Shown piece by piece: positions 15,366-22,767 of a DNA stretch of 24,739 nt. How positions within the stretch are numbered: position 1 is the first letter of the stretch; every line of letters begins with the position of its first letter. Source of the stretch: UBA11704 sp964491805 (GTDB lineage: Bacteria > Patescibacteriota > Minisyncoccia > Phycocordibacterales > UBA5272); contig CAZBGU010000012.1 in NCBI GenBank assembly GCA_964491805.1, positions 1 to 24,739 of the forward strand, given 5' to 3'. A program made the position numbers and the translations under genes. The notes below the pieces were generated by a model that saw only the letters and a program-made list of their open reading frames with translations, was not told the DNA's origin and searched no databases.

Positions 15366-16472
15366 TTAATTGTGACTTAAGCCAATACGAATAATCTCCC
15401 GAGCAATGACAGTAGAAGCTGTTATTGAGTTATTAAAAAAATCTGCATGTTTTATCATTTCGTTATAGTTATGTTCTGAATCAAGAATTCGTGAGATAGT
15501 AGACAAGAGAATATTTGGGGTTAGATTATTCTCCTCAAGGACCGAAGCAAAACCATGGGATGCCATTGTGTATGCATTTGTTCGTTGATCACGACTTACT
15601 GTCTCTGGGATTGGAATAACAATCATCGGTAGTTGCCATACAACCATTTCAAACATTGCAGATCCGGCACGAGTAATTACCAGGTCAACTTTTGGATAGA
15701 ATCGAGATATATCGAGAAAACCATCAGCAAAATATCTATCCTTGTATTCATGGTTTTTTAGGAGTTCATTGACCGAAGATTTAAATTGATCAATGTTGTC
15801 TTTGCCAACTTGATGCACAACATCATAAGAGTTAAGTAGCGACGGGAGTACAGACAACACAGCTTGATTAATTCTCTGACTTCCTTGTGATCCACCAAAA
15901 ATCAATATTACCGGCCTATCCTTTTTTTGATATATACGTTTAAAGTTAGCAGGAGGAAGTAATTCATCTCGTATAGGCTGCCCCGTCAACGCTGTTTTTT
16001 CTCTAGGATAAAACTGGGCAGCTTCTTGATAAGAAACCGCTACACGAAAAGCAAATCTTCCAGCCCACAGCGTGGTTCTTCCAGGGACTGTATCACTCTC
16101 GTGAACAATAACAGGAATTGAAAGGATCCTTGCGGCAAGGAGTGTAGGAAAACTTGCATAACCGCCTTTAGCAAAAACTACATCTGGGTATACAGCGTAG
16201 AGCTTACCGAGTGCAACCAGGCATCCATACGCTGTCTTAAACATGTCGGTGACAGTTTCAATCGATGGATAGAGACGAAGCTTACCAGCAGGAACCTCCA
16301 CAAATTTACATTCGATTCTAAAAAGAGCTTCTTCGTCATATGGTTTATCTGAGAAAAAGTAAAATTCAGGCTGTTGTATTTTTTGAACAAACGCCTCCTT
16401 ACGAACCCTCTCTGCAACTGCGATTAGTGGGTAGAAATGACCTCCACCTGCCCCTGTTATAACTACCTTCAT
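15366..16472 (-). CDS. murG: UDP-GlcNAc:undecaprenyl-PP-MurNAc-pentapeptide GlcNAc transferase
   Basis: MurG (368 residues, GT28) converts lipid I to lipid II on the inner membrane face. The N-terminal glycine loop is T-G-A-G-G-G-H-F-Y-P (6-15). The acceptor-side loop A-K-G-G-Y-A-S-F-P (100-108), the inter-domain G-G-S-Q-G-S-Q-R-I-N (about 193-202) and the UDP-GlcNAc site I-T-R-A-G-S-A-M-F-E (about 264-273) are all present. The ATG overlaps the ftsW stop (ATGA), indicating translational coupling. It is the last gene of mraY-ftsW-murG, a remnant of the dcw cluster. Confidence 0.96.
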   Translation of the reverse strand: MKVVITGAGGGHFYPLIAVAERVRKEAFVQKIQQPEFYFFSDKPYDEEALFRIECKFVEVPAGKLRLYPSIETVTDMFKTAYGCLVALGKLYAVYPDVVFAKGGYASFPTLLAARILSIPVIVHESDTVPGRTTLWAGRFAFRVAVSYQEAAQFYPREKTALTGQPIRDELLPPANFKRIYQKKDRPVILIFGGSQGSQRINQAVLSVLPSLLNSYDVVHQVGKDNIDQFKSSVNELLKNHEYKDRYFADGFLDISRFYPKVDLVITRAGSAMFEMVVWQLPMIVIPIPETVSRDQRTNAYTMASHGFASVLEENNLTPNILLSTISRILDSEHNYNEMIKHADFFNNSITASTVIAREIIRIGLSHN

Positions 16473-17569
16473 AAATAATTAGTTGTTGATTTTGATATAT
16501 TAAGCAAAACCCCTAGTTCGAACAATGCTGCCATAAGAGCTGTTCCACCATGTGACACTAATGGTAAAGGTACACCAGTAAGTGGAAGCATTCCAAGCAT
16601 CGAGGCTATATTGAGAGTTGATTGAATTAGTATTATCGATACTATACCTGAAGCTAGTAGTCTACCAAATTGATCACTAGATGTTTTTGCTATAACATAC
16701 CCTCGTACACCAACTATAGCATAAAGTATTACAAGATACATTGCCCCAAGAAAACCAAGTTCTTCACCAAGCACAGCAAAGATTGAGTCGCCTATTGGTT
16801 CAGGTAAATAATTGAACTTCTGCACACTTTGGCCGAGACCTCTTCCCACAATACCACCACCACCAAGAGCTATTAGTGATTGATTAAGCTGCCACGACGA
16901 TCCACGTGGATCATGTGTATTATTAAAAAAAGTTTTGATCCTCTCAAGCATGTAAGGCCTAACTAATATAAGTATAACAAAACCAATGACTCCAGAAAAA
17001 ATAAGATATTTAATATGCTGTTTTCTTGCTCCACCAACAAAATATGTTATGAATGAAGCTCCAACAATAACCATATACGTTCCAAAGTCTGGTTGAGCAA
17101 GCAGTAACACTGAAACAATGACAAGGCCAATTAGATACGGCAAAAAACCATACTTCCAGTTCTTAAACTGATTTCTAAATTTTGTGCACCAGAATGCCAC
17201 AGCTACAACAAAAGCAAACTTGAGTGCCTCACTTGGCTGTAGAGAGAACGGCCCGATGTCGATCCATCTATGGGCACCACCATGGTACCGTGAAAGACCA
17301 GGCACAAATACTAGCATTGTTACAAATGACGCAAATCCAAAAAGAAAATATGCATACTTTCTATAAAAATTATATGAAACAAGAAGACCTGTACAGAGCG
17401 CCATACCCCCGCCAAGAAGTGCATAGATAAACTGTGTCTTGACAACTGCAAAAAATTTTACTTCATTGCTCGCAAGAACACCAAGCGCCGCTGATCCGAA
17501 TACAACCAGTCCACTAACTAATAAAATAATGATCGTAACAAGAAGTGATTTATCTACTCTCTCAAACAT
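16469..17569 (-). CDS. ftsW: SEDS-family lipid II polymerase / division protein FtsW
   Basis: The 366-residue polytopic protein has about ten membrane segments. SEDS signatures include H-R-W-I-D-I-G-P-F-S-L-Q-P-S-E (about 100-114), the extracellular-loop segment S-S-W-Q-L-N-Q-S-L-I-A-L-G-G-G-G (about 214-229), L-P-E-P-I-G-D-S-I-F-A-V-L-G-E-E-L-G (about 244-261) and P-L-T-G-V-P-L-P-L-V-S-H-G-G (about 335-348). SEDS proteins polymerise lipid II glycan strands with a class B PBP. FtsW is preferred to RodA because of the setting between mraY and murG. It ends in TGA overlapping the murG ATG and starts 3 nt after mraY. Confidence 0.93.
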   Translation of the reverse strand: MFERVDKSLLVTIIILLVSGLVVFGSAALGVLASNEVKFFAVVKTQFIYALLGGGMALCTGLLVSYNFYRKYAYFLFGFASFVTMLVFVPGLSRYHGGAHRWIDIGPFSLQPSEALKFAFVVAVAFWCTKFRNQFKNWKYGFLPYLIGLVIVSVLLLAQPDFGTYMVIVGASFITYFVGGARKQHIKYLIFSGVIGFVILILVRPYMLERIKTFFNNTHDPRGSSWQLNQSLIALGGGGIVGRGLGQSVQKFNYLPEPIGDSIFAVLGEELGFLGAMYLVILYAIVGVRGYVIAKTSSDQFGRLLASGIVSIILIQSTLNIASMLGMLPLTGVPLPLVSHGGTALMAALFELGVLLNISKSTTNYL

Positions 17570-17572
17570 AGG

Positions 17573-18643
17573 CTAACTTATAAGAACAACTACAACCCCA
17601 AGTAAAGCGCACATATATGACACAATCCAGTATCGCATTGCTACTTTTGATGCAGGCCAACCCTTCGCTTGAAAATGGTGATGAAGAGGCGCCACAAGAA
17701 ATAACTTTCTTTTAAAAAACTTCTTCCAGAGTAGTTGCAAGATAACGGAGAGAGTCGTCATCATAAGTGGAAAAGCAATAATGGGAAGATAAATAACCGC
17801 ATTAGTAAGAAAAGCAATTACAGATAAAGACAAGGAGAGCGCAAGCATTCCCGTCTCAGTTAAATAAAACAACGCAGGCGGAATATTAAACCACAGAAAT
17901 GCCATAATTCCACCGACAATAACAAAACAAAGGGCGGCAATGTTGACTTGGCCGTGTACGTAAGCAATCATACCGTATGCAGTAAAGACAGCCGACATAA
18001 CACCTCCAGACAGGCCATCAACACCATCTATCACCCCGGTTGAAAAAGTTGCCAAAGTTACAACAATAAAAAAAAGAATGAAAAGCAAACCCCCTAGATG
18101 ATAGTTACCATAAAATGGGAGATAGACATAATCAACGCCAAGCTTTGAGTAAAACCACCACCCAGCAAAAAGACCAAGAGAGGAAACTGCTAATAGTCTG
18201 ACTGGAAAAGAAAGACCCCCTCCGATATATGAGTTAAGTCTGCCTTTAAAAATTTCTACAACAAGTAAATCATCAACCCCTCCAACGACCGCACCGACTA
18301 ACATTGCAAAGAGTGGCAGCCATGTCTGATTACGTGAAATAAAATCTAGTTTTTCAGTAATTTGATGTGGAAAGAATCTTGCAAGTGACCAGAATAGTAA
18401 CGCGGTAAAAAAAACTGAAAACCATACGACCACACCGCCCATTCTAGGAACTGGTGCTTTTTCATCGTTATGAAGTGACGCCGTAATTGTTGCCTCCTTT
18501 CCATCGATTGTTTTATGGACATTTTTCTTTTTCCAAAGTTTATGACGAACAAGAAAACGAGCAATGTAAGGTGCAACAAAAACCCCCACGACGAACGAAA
18601 CAACTGCAGGAAGCAGTACTTTTGAGGGCTCTAAAACAAGCAT
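17573..18643 (-). CDS. mraY: Phospho-MurNAc-pentapeptide translocase
   Basis: This 356-residue integral membrane enzyme transfers phospho-MurNAc-pentapeptide to undecaprenyl phosphate, forming lipid I. Family motifs: V-P-R-M-G-G (65-70), the aspartate pair G-V-D-D-L-L (near 122-127), the nucleophile loop G-V-I-D-G-V-D-G-L-S-G-G (near 203-214) and A-P-L-H-H-H-F-Q-A-K-G-W (near 318-329). About ten membrane helices are evident. The TDGLDGLA-type motif reads I-D-G-V-D-G-L-S here. It heads mraY-ftsW-murG; murD, usually between mraY and ftsW, is missing. The start is set by the family N-terminus and an extended -10 box 9 nt upstream. Confidence 0.96.
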   Translation of the reverse strand: MLVLEPSKVLLPAVVSFVVGVFVAPYIARFLVRHKLWKKKNVHKTIDGKEATITASLHNDEKAPVPRMGGVVVWFSVFFTALLFWSLARFFPHQITEKLDFISRNQTWLPLFAMLVGAVVGGVDDLLVVEIFKGRLNSYIGGGLSFPVRLLAVSSLGLFAGWWFYSKLGVDYVYLPFYGNYHLGGLLFILFFIVVTLATFSTGVIDGVDGLSGGVMSAVFTAYGMIAYVHGQVNIAALCFVIVGGIMAFLWFNIPPALFYLTETGMLALSLSLSVIAFLTNAVIYLPIIAFPLMMTTLSVILQLLWKKFFKRKLFLVAPLHHHFQAKGWPASKVAMRYWIVSYMCALLGVVVVLIS

Positions 18644-18652
18644 AGTCCACCA

Positions 18653-18661
18653 ATTATATCA
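18653..18661 (-). promoter_or_regulatory. Extended -10 box of mraY
   Basis: On the minus strand TG-A-TATAAT ends 9 nt before the mraY ATG (18643). The nine bases contain GGTGG, but if transcription starts 6-7 nt after the -10 most of it would not be in the mRNA. Confidence 0.6.
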
Positions 18662-18729
18662 TACAATCTTTGATTTTTTGAGCTTACGTACAGTGGATAC
18701 CGCAGTAAAAATAAAAGAAATACTTATAA

Positions 18730-19662
18730 TTATTGTCTCTCTATACTTTTTCGTAAAGCAGAATACAGTAACGAAACATCTCTAAATCTCCCCTGTCGTG
18801 TTGATCCTAAAACAACTATGGCAATTGGTCTACCGATAGTAACATCAACAACAACACCCAGATTACCCCCTGCGAGATCCGTGTATCCAGTCTTTGATGC
18901 AACTGCACCGGACAGATTTTCAATTTCCTGATTTGTGTTTGGTATACCGCTAACTTTTCCGGTGCTAGACGTAACCGTTTGTCGTTTCTTTGTGGTGGCA
19001 TCCAAAATTTCTGGAATACGAACTCTAGCAATAGCAAATAACCTTGCAGCATCTAAAGCACTACCCTTCCCCCCAATGTTTCCATCAAGATCTCTACCTG
19101 CTGGATCAGTAAAAATAAAATTTAACCCAAGCGAATGTGCGTCATTATTCATCTGTTTAACAAAAGAACTCTTCCCACCGAATGTATCCGCTATTGCTTC
19201 TGCACCATCGTTTGAAGAAAATATAAGTGTGTACTTTAATAACTCAGACAAGGACCACTCCTGTCCCTTGCGAAGACCTAGATCGTATCCACCCTCTATA
19301 CTCTTTGAAGATATAACGACAACATCTTGTCTACTGTTATGCATGGTAGACGAGACAGCGGTCATCACTTTAGTTAGACTAGCAAGAGGGAGTACTGACG
19401 TTTCATTCTTTGCAGCAATCACTTGATTGTGTGTAATATCATACACAACAAAAGCATTCCCCTCGATACGAATGTCACTAAACGCTGCTTTATTAAAAAT
19501 ATCAACATATTGAGATTGCTCCTTGTTTATTTCCTTTTGTTCGACTCTTTGTTGTGTTGAAAATCTAACCAAGTATATCGTCAATAGTGCTATGACATAT
19601 AGGAATGCAAAAAGAAAAATTGCTGAAAAAGTTATATGTTCCTTTTTGATATGATGCACCAT
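18730..19662 (-). CDS. D-alanyl-D-alanine carboxypeptidase (S11 family)
   Basis: The 310-residue low-molecular-weight penicillin-binding protein is anchored by one N-terminal segment (about 11-33). All three active-site motifs are intact: S95-L-T-K98, S149-S-N151 and K257-T-G259. These enzymes trim the terminal D-Ala from stem peptides and so limit cross-linking. A C-terminal membrane-binding tail as in DacA is absent; anchoring is N-terminal instead. The ATG lies 13 nt after the scpB stop without a Shine-Dalgarno or a clear -10 box, so co-transcription with scpAB is likely. mraY follows after an 86-nt gap with its own promoter. Confidence 0.93.
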   Translation of the reverse strand: MVHHIKKEHITFSAIFLFAFLYVIALLTIYLVRFSTQQRVEQKEINKEQSQYVDIFNKAAFSDIRIEGNAFVVYDITHNQVIAAKNETSVLPLASLTKVMTAVSSTMHNSRQDVVVISSKSIEGGYDLGLRKGQEWSLSELLKYTLIFSSNDGAEAIADTFGGKSSFVKQMNNDAHSLGLNFIFTDPAGRDLDGNIGGKGSALDAARLFAIARVRIPEILDATTKKRQTVTSSTGKVSGIPNTNQEIENLSGAVASKTGYTDLAGGNLGVVVDVTIGRPIAIVVLGSTRQGRFRDVSLLYSALRKSIERQ

Positions 19663-19675
19663 GTGACAAATATTC

Positions 19676-20182
19676 TTACAAATTACGGGCTTGTAACTTC
19701 TCTAATAAATCATTATGCATTTTTTCATAATCAGGAAGTTCCTCAACCTGCGTGACACCTAATTGTTTTAGAGAATTTTCCGTTAGAGAGCATATCTCTC
19801 CAACACGTGTAATCAATCCTCTGACTGTTAAGGCGCGAATAGACTGAGATGACTGAACTCCGCGAATATATGATATCTGCTCTCGTGTTGGGTAACCAAG
19901 GTAGGCAACAAGAGTAAGCACCTGAAGTGCAGCTGGCGTTAACTCACCCTGAAGCTCTTCCTTTGTCCATTGCTCAATAAGTGCTGATTGTTCTGGTTTA
20001 GTTGCCATCGAAAGACCTTCGTTGCTTACAAGTAGTGTGAGTCCGATTTCTTCAAGTTTACTTTTTACAAATTGTGTATTTTCATTAACTTCTTCTTGAC
20101 TAATCTGTAAGAACTCCGCCAACTTGCGTACAGGCACAGGGTCTCCAGACAAAAATAAAATTGTAATCACTTTTTCGAGCAT
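19676..20182 (-). CDS. scpB: Segregation and condensation protein B
   Basis: This 168-residue tandem winged-helix protein has the ScpB hallmarks: the early L-F-L-S-G-D-P-V-P-V-R-K-L-A-E segment (about 9-23), L-T-P-A-A-L-Q-V-L-T-L-V-A-Y (about 81-94), and R-E-Q-I-S-Y-I-R-G-V-Q-S-S (about 100-112) leading to the R-G-L-I-T-R-V-G wing. ScpB binds ScpA and the SMC kleisin complex for chromosome compaction and segregation. It follows scpA by 34 nt with an extended -10 box (TG-C-TACACT) ending 11 nt before the ATG. Confidence 0.95.
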   Translation of the reverse strand: MLEKVITILFLSGDPVPVRKLAEFLQISQEEVNENTQFVKSKLEEIGLTLLVSNEGLSMATKPEQSALIEQWTKEELQGELTPAALQVLTLVAYLGYPTREQISYIRGVQSSQSIRALTVRGLITRVGEICSLTENSLKQLGVTQVEELPDYEKMHNDLLEKLQARNL

Positions 20183-20193
20183 ATGTAGTTTCT

Positions 20194-20202
20194 AGTGTAG
20201 CA
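20194..20202 (-). promoter_or_regulatory. Extended -10 box of scpB
   Basis: On the minus strand TG-C-TACACT ends 11 nt before the scpB ATG (20182), in the short gap after scpA. The predicted leader is about 4 nt. Confidence 0.5.
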
Positions 20203-20216
20203 TACAGTTTTGCATC

Positions 20217-20948
20217 CTACTGTTGTATAGAAGGTGCGCCAAGAATTGTAATATCGCCACCGTCTGTATCTTGTTCGACACGAATTGTGCCATTTTTTAG
20301 AAGCTCTAGTAACGCAATGAAATTAACAATAAGAAGCTTCTTCTGCTCTTCTTTTGTCTCAGCTAACCCTGCCAAACTTTGTAAACTCACAGACTGTGTA
20401 TTCTTAATTCTATCCAAAAGTTTTTCGATAACATTTTCAATACGCATCGCCTGCTCAACCGCAACTTTGACGAGCGCCTTCGGAACAACAAACGAAAGAA
20501 GTGTTAGAGACATTACAGATTGAAGAAAAGCCGGAGTAACTCTTTCATCTGGTACAAAAATATTAGTAAGTGTTGGCTTCATGCGCTGTCGAGTATATAT
20601 GATATTTTTCCCGTAGTGTGAACGTATTTTGTTCGAAGCAGATGCAAGTAGTGCATATAGCTCTAATTTATATTCAAGGTCGTGTACCTGTTTCTCTTCT
20701 TCTTCGGTATACACAACGCCAGGCAATAGGGATTTTGCCTTCATAAGCATAAGTGTTGACGCAACTACAATAAACTGAGAAATATCTACAATATTTTTTT
20801 CACTATCAAGAGTCTTAATGTAAGCAATATAATCATCTGCTACTTCAGTCAGCGTAAGTTCAGTTATCGAAAGTTTCCTAGACTCGATTAGTTCAAGCAG
20901 TTTTGTATATGGACCCTCATATCTATCAAGCTTAATAGTAAATTCCAT
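20217..20948 (-). CDS. scpA: Segregation and condensation protein A (kleisin)
   Basis: This is a 243-residue kleisin. The N-terminal F-E-G-P-type motif appears as Y-E-G-P-Y-T-K-L-L-E-L-I-E (10-22), followed by I-T-E-L-T-L-T-E-V-A-D-D-Y-I and the L-M-L-M-K-A-K-S-L-L-P helix (about 67-77). The C-terminal winged helix has the pattern E-Q-K-K-L-L-I-V-N-F-I-A-L-L-E-L-L-K-N-G. It bridges SMC heads together with ScpB. The gene stands before scpB in the usual order. TG-C-TAGTAT ends 9 nt before the ATG. Confidence 0.94.
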   Translation of the reverse strand: MEFTIKLDRYEGPYTKLLELIESRKLSITELTLTEVADDYIAYIKTLDSEKNIVDISQFIVVASTLMLMKAKSLLPGVVYTEEEEKQVHDLEYKLELYALLASASNKIRSHYGKNIIYTRQRMKPTLTNIFVPDERVTPAFLQSVMSLTLLSFVVPKALVKVAVEQAMRIENVIEKLLDRIKNTQSVSLQSLAGLAETKEEQKKLLIVNFIALLELLKNGTIRVEQDTDGGDITILGAPSIQQ

Positions 20949-20957
20949 ATATCTAGT

Positions 20958-20966
20958 ATACTAGCA
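20958..20966 (-). promoter_or_regulatory. Extended -10 box of scpA
   Basis: On the minus strand TG-C-TAGTAT ends 9 nt before the scpA ATG (20948). A second overlapping hexamer, TATACT, ends 6 nt before it. Either would give an essentially leaderless mRNA. Confidence 0.5.
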
Positions 20967-21017
20967 TACACAAAGAAAGCTTATACGACACTGTGAATGA
21001 AACACCTCATAAACACA

Positions 21018-21512
21018 TTACAGCAAACTAAAATATGAGTATATTTTCCCTATAAAAAATTGATACTCGTCGTGAAATACAGAATTCCCATCCTTATTTT
21101 TGAAAGCAACAGTAAATAAACGAGATGAGGTCGCTCTAATAAGAGAAACGCCAAAAAGACTTTGGTCATCCGATGAAACCAAACTATATATCTTAATAGA
21201 CGCTTTAGTGTTTTTTAGTAAAGCTCTTCCTGATCCAAAACATACTGATTCCTTGTAAAAACGAGGATCACATTCTTCAACAACCATAACAACCTGCCTT
21301 CCTTGAGGAGAAACAAACTCAATCGACTGAAAGTTTTCTATAGATACACTAGAAGAATCGCTAAGGACAACCCTTCCATTGCCTAGAACATTATTCTTAT
21401 TAAATTCTTGCGAACTACTTTTTAGAACATACAGAACCCAAAATATAATAAAAAAAGTGACCGCCATCAACAAACCAAACAAATACTTATCTTTTACAGG
21501 TATATATTTCAT
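21018..21512 (-). CDS. One-pass membrane protein, unidentified
   Basis: I do not recognise this 164-residue protein. It has a short cytoplasmic start, one membrane segment (about 10-30) and a Ser/Val-rich extracytoplasmic region with a likely beta-rich pattern. Two cysteines (C81 and C91, in the E-E-C-D-P-R-F-Y-K-E-S-V-C segment) could form a disulfide. The ATG is 10 nt after the GH18 stop, so it is probably co-transcribed with that gene and may serve the same envelope process. There is no Shine-Dalgarno, and no terminator is seen before scpA. Confidence 0.7.
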   Translation of the reverse strand: MKYIPVKDKYLFGLLMAVTFFIIFWVLYVLKSSSQEFNKNNVLGNGRVVLSDSSSVSIENFQSIEFVSPQGRQVVMVVEECDPRFYKESVCFGSGRALLKNTKASIKIYSLVSSDDQSLFGVSLIRATSSRLFTVAFKNKDGNSVFHDEYQFFIGKIYSYFSLL

Positions 21513-21522
21513 ATGATTAGTT

Positions 21523-22647
21523 TTATCTTAGTACATTCCAAAGATTGGCATCAAATCCTCCATCTATCTTGAAAATAACTACACCACCTAACTTATACAG
21601 TTTTGCGATTTTTACTTTATCGGCAATCGCCTGCGCATCAGAGTACCACACCAAATACTTCTTATACACGCCAAGAGACCTTCCTTCAAAGTCGGTTGAT
21701 GTTGCATATAAAAAACTTAGCTCACCACTTTGATGACGTGTCGGAGTAATAGAAAGACTTAATGCAAGATCATTTGCATAAGAGAAATTCATAGAACCAA
21801 GACGGGAATATTTTGTCGATGTTCCATTCTGAGTGACCTCATATTTATACCCATAGGTAGGAATACCGAGAATAATTTTTTTTGCTGGAATGTCACGAAG
21901 TGCAAGTGTTGCAACTTTCTCGACCCAGTCAATATCAGCGACAGGCTTATATGCTTCTCCTTGATTTTTATAATACCCTACCAACTGTTGGTCATCATTT
22001 GCTTGGTCGTATGCCATAATACGCACCTGGTCACACACCTTGCCGATAACCTTGTAATCATTTGAATACTCAACTTTAGACAACACTTCCTTCGAAGTTG
22101 TTGCGTACCTACTCTCAGGTGGCGTCCGTGCTTCGACTGTACAAATTAGTGATTTTTTTTCTTTATGAAGTGCCAGTGATAGCTCAGTAAGGAATGCGGA
22201 AAAGTAGGGTCTTGTCTCTGCTGTTTTTGCTTCGTAATCAATATCTATGCCATCAAATTTATATTTTTTGACTAGCGCCACAATTTCTTTAACGTGTGCA
22301 GTACGGCGTTTCCTTTGTGCAAGCAAAAGATAAAAATCATACTTCTCGCCATCATTGTGTGGGTATGACAAAATACTTGGGTATACTTTCACTTTCCTTT
22401 TCTTTGCGGCAGTGATAAGCGATGTCCATGGCTCATCTTCAATCTTAAGTACATTTTTTATTGTCCCATCACTTTGCAACTCAAATGCAAACGGGCTTAT
22501 TTGAGTGAGCGTTGCCAAATTCTGAAGTGTTGAACTTGCTCCATCTGTTTTTCTCCAATACGGAATCCAAACAGCTTTATCAAAAGAAGCCGCAGATACC
22601 GTTGTAACAGAAATAAATAAGAAAATAAAAACTATAAGATATCTCAT
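21523..22647 (-). CDS. Secreted glycoside hydrolase family 18 protein
   Basis: This 374-residue protein has a signal peptide (about 1-20, V-S-A-A) and a GH18 TIM barrel. The catalytic D-x-x-D-x-D-x-E is intact as D132-G-I-D-I-D-Y-E139. Other barrel signatures are the strand-2 S-I-L-S-Y (near 91-95), R-I-M-A-Y-D (near 218) and K-I-I-L-G-I-P-T-Y-G-Y (near 261-271). The pattern is closest to the YaaH/YdhD/SleL type that acts on peptidoglycan GlcNAc linkages, rather than to chitinases with binding modules. No LysM or other module is present. Substrate is inferred from context with wall genes. TG-C-TATAAT ends 7 nt before the ATG. Confidence 0.88.
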   Translation of the reverse strand: MRYLIVFIFLFISVTTVSAASFDKAVWIPYWRKTDGASSTLQNLATLTQISPFAFELQSDGTIKNVLKIEDEPWTSLITAAKKRKVKVYPSILSYPHNDGEKYDFYLLLAQRKRRTAHVKEIVALVKKYKFDGIDIDYEAKTAETRPYFSAFLTELSLALHKEKKSLICTVEARTPPESRYATTSKEVLSKVEYSNDYKVIGKVCDQVRIMAYDQANDDQQLVGYYKNQGEAYKPVADIDWVEKVATLALRDIPAKKIILGIPTYGYKYEVTQNGTSTKYSRLGSMNFSYANDLALSLSITPTRHQSGELSFLYATSTDFEGRSLGVYKKYLVWYSDAQAIADKVKIAKLYKLGGVVIFKIDGGFDANLWNVLR

Positions 22648-22654
22648 AAGGATG

Positions 22655-22663
22655 ATTATAGCA
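22655..22663 (-). promoter_or_regulatory. Extended -10 box of the GH18 gene
   Basis: On the minus strand a full-consensus TG-C-TATAAT ends 7 nt before the ATG (22647). Transcription would start on or one base from the initiation codon. This is the clearest leaderless example in the window. Confidence 0.6.
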
Positions 22664-22712
22664 CGCTATAAATTACATAGCTGCAACAAACATATTACAT
22701 AAAGCAATATAG

Positions 22713-22739
22713 AAAAGGTGCCTTATTTTGGCACCTTTT
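22713..22739. terminator. Terminator after aspS
   Basis: AAAAGGTGCC pairs perfectly with GGCACCTTTT across a 7-nt loop. It ends in TTTT on the minus strand and begins with AAAA, so it can work in both directions. It lies 28 nt after the aspS stop. Confidence 0.85.
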
Positions 22740-22767
22740 CAGTACTTTATATGCTACCAACCTTCGA

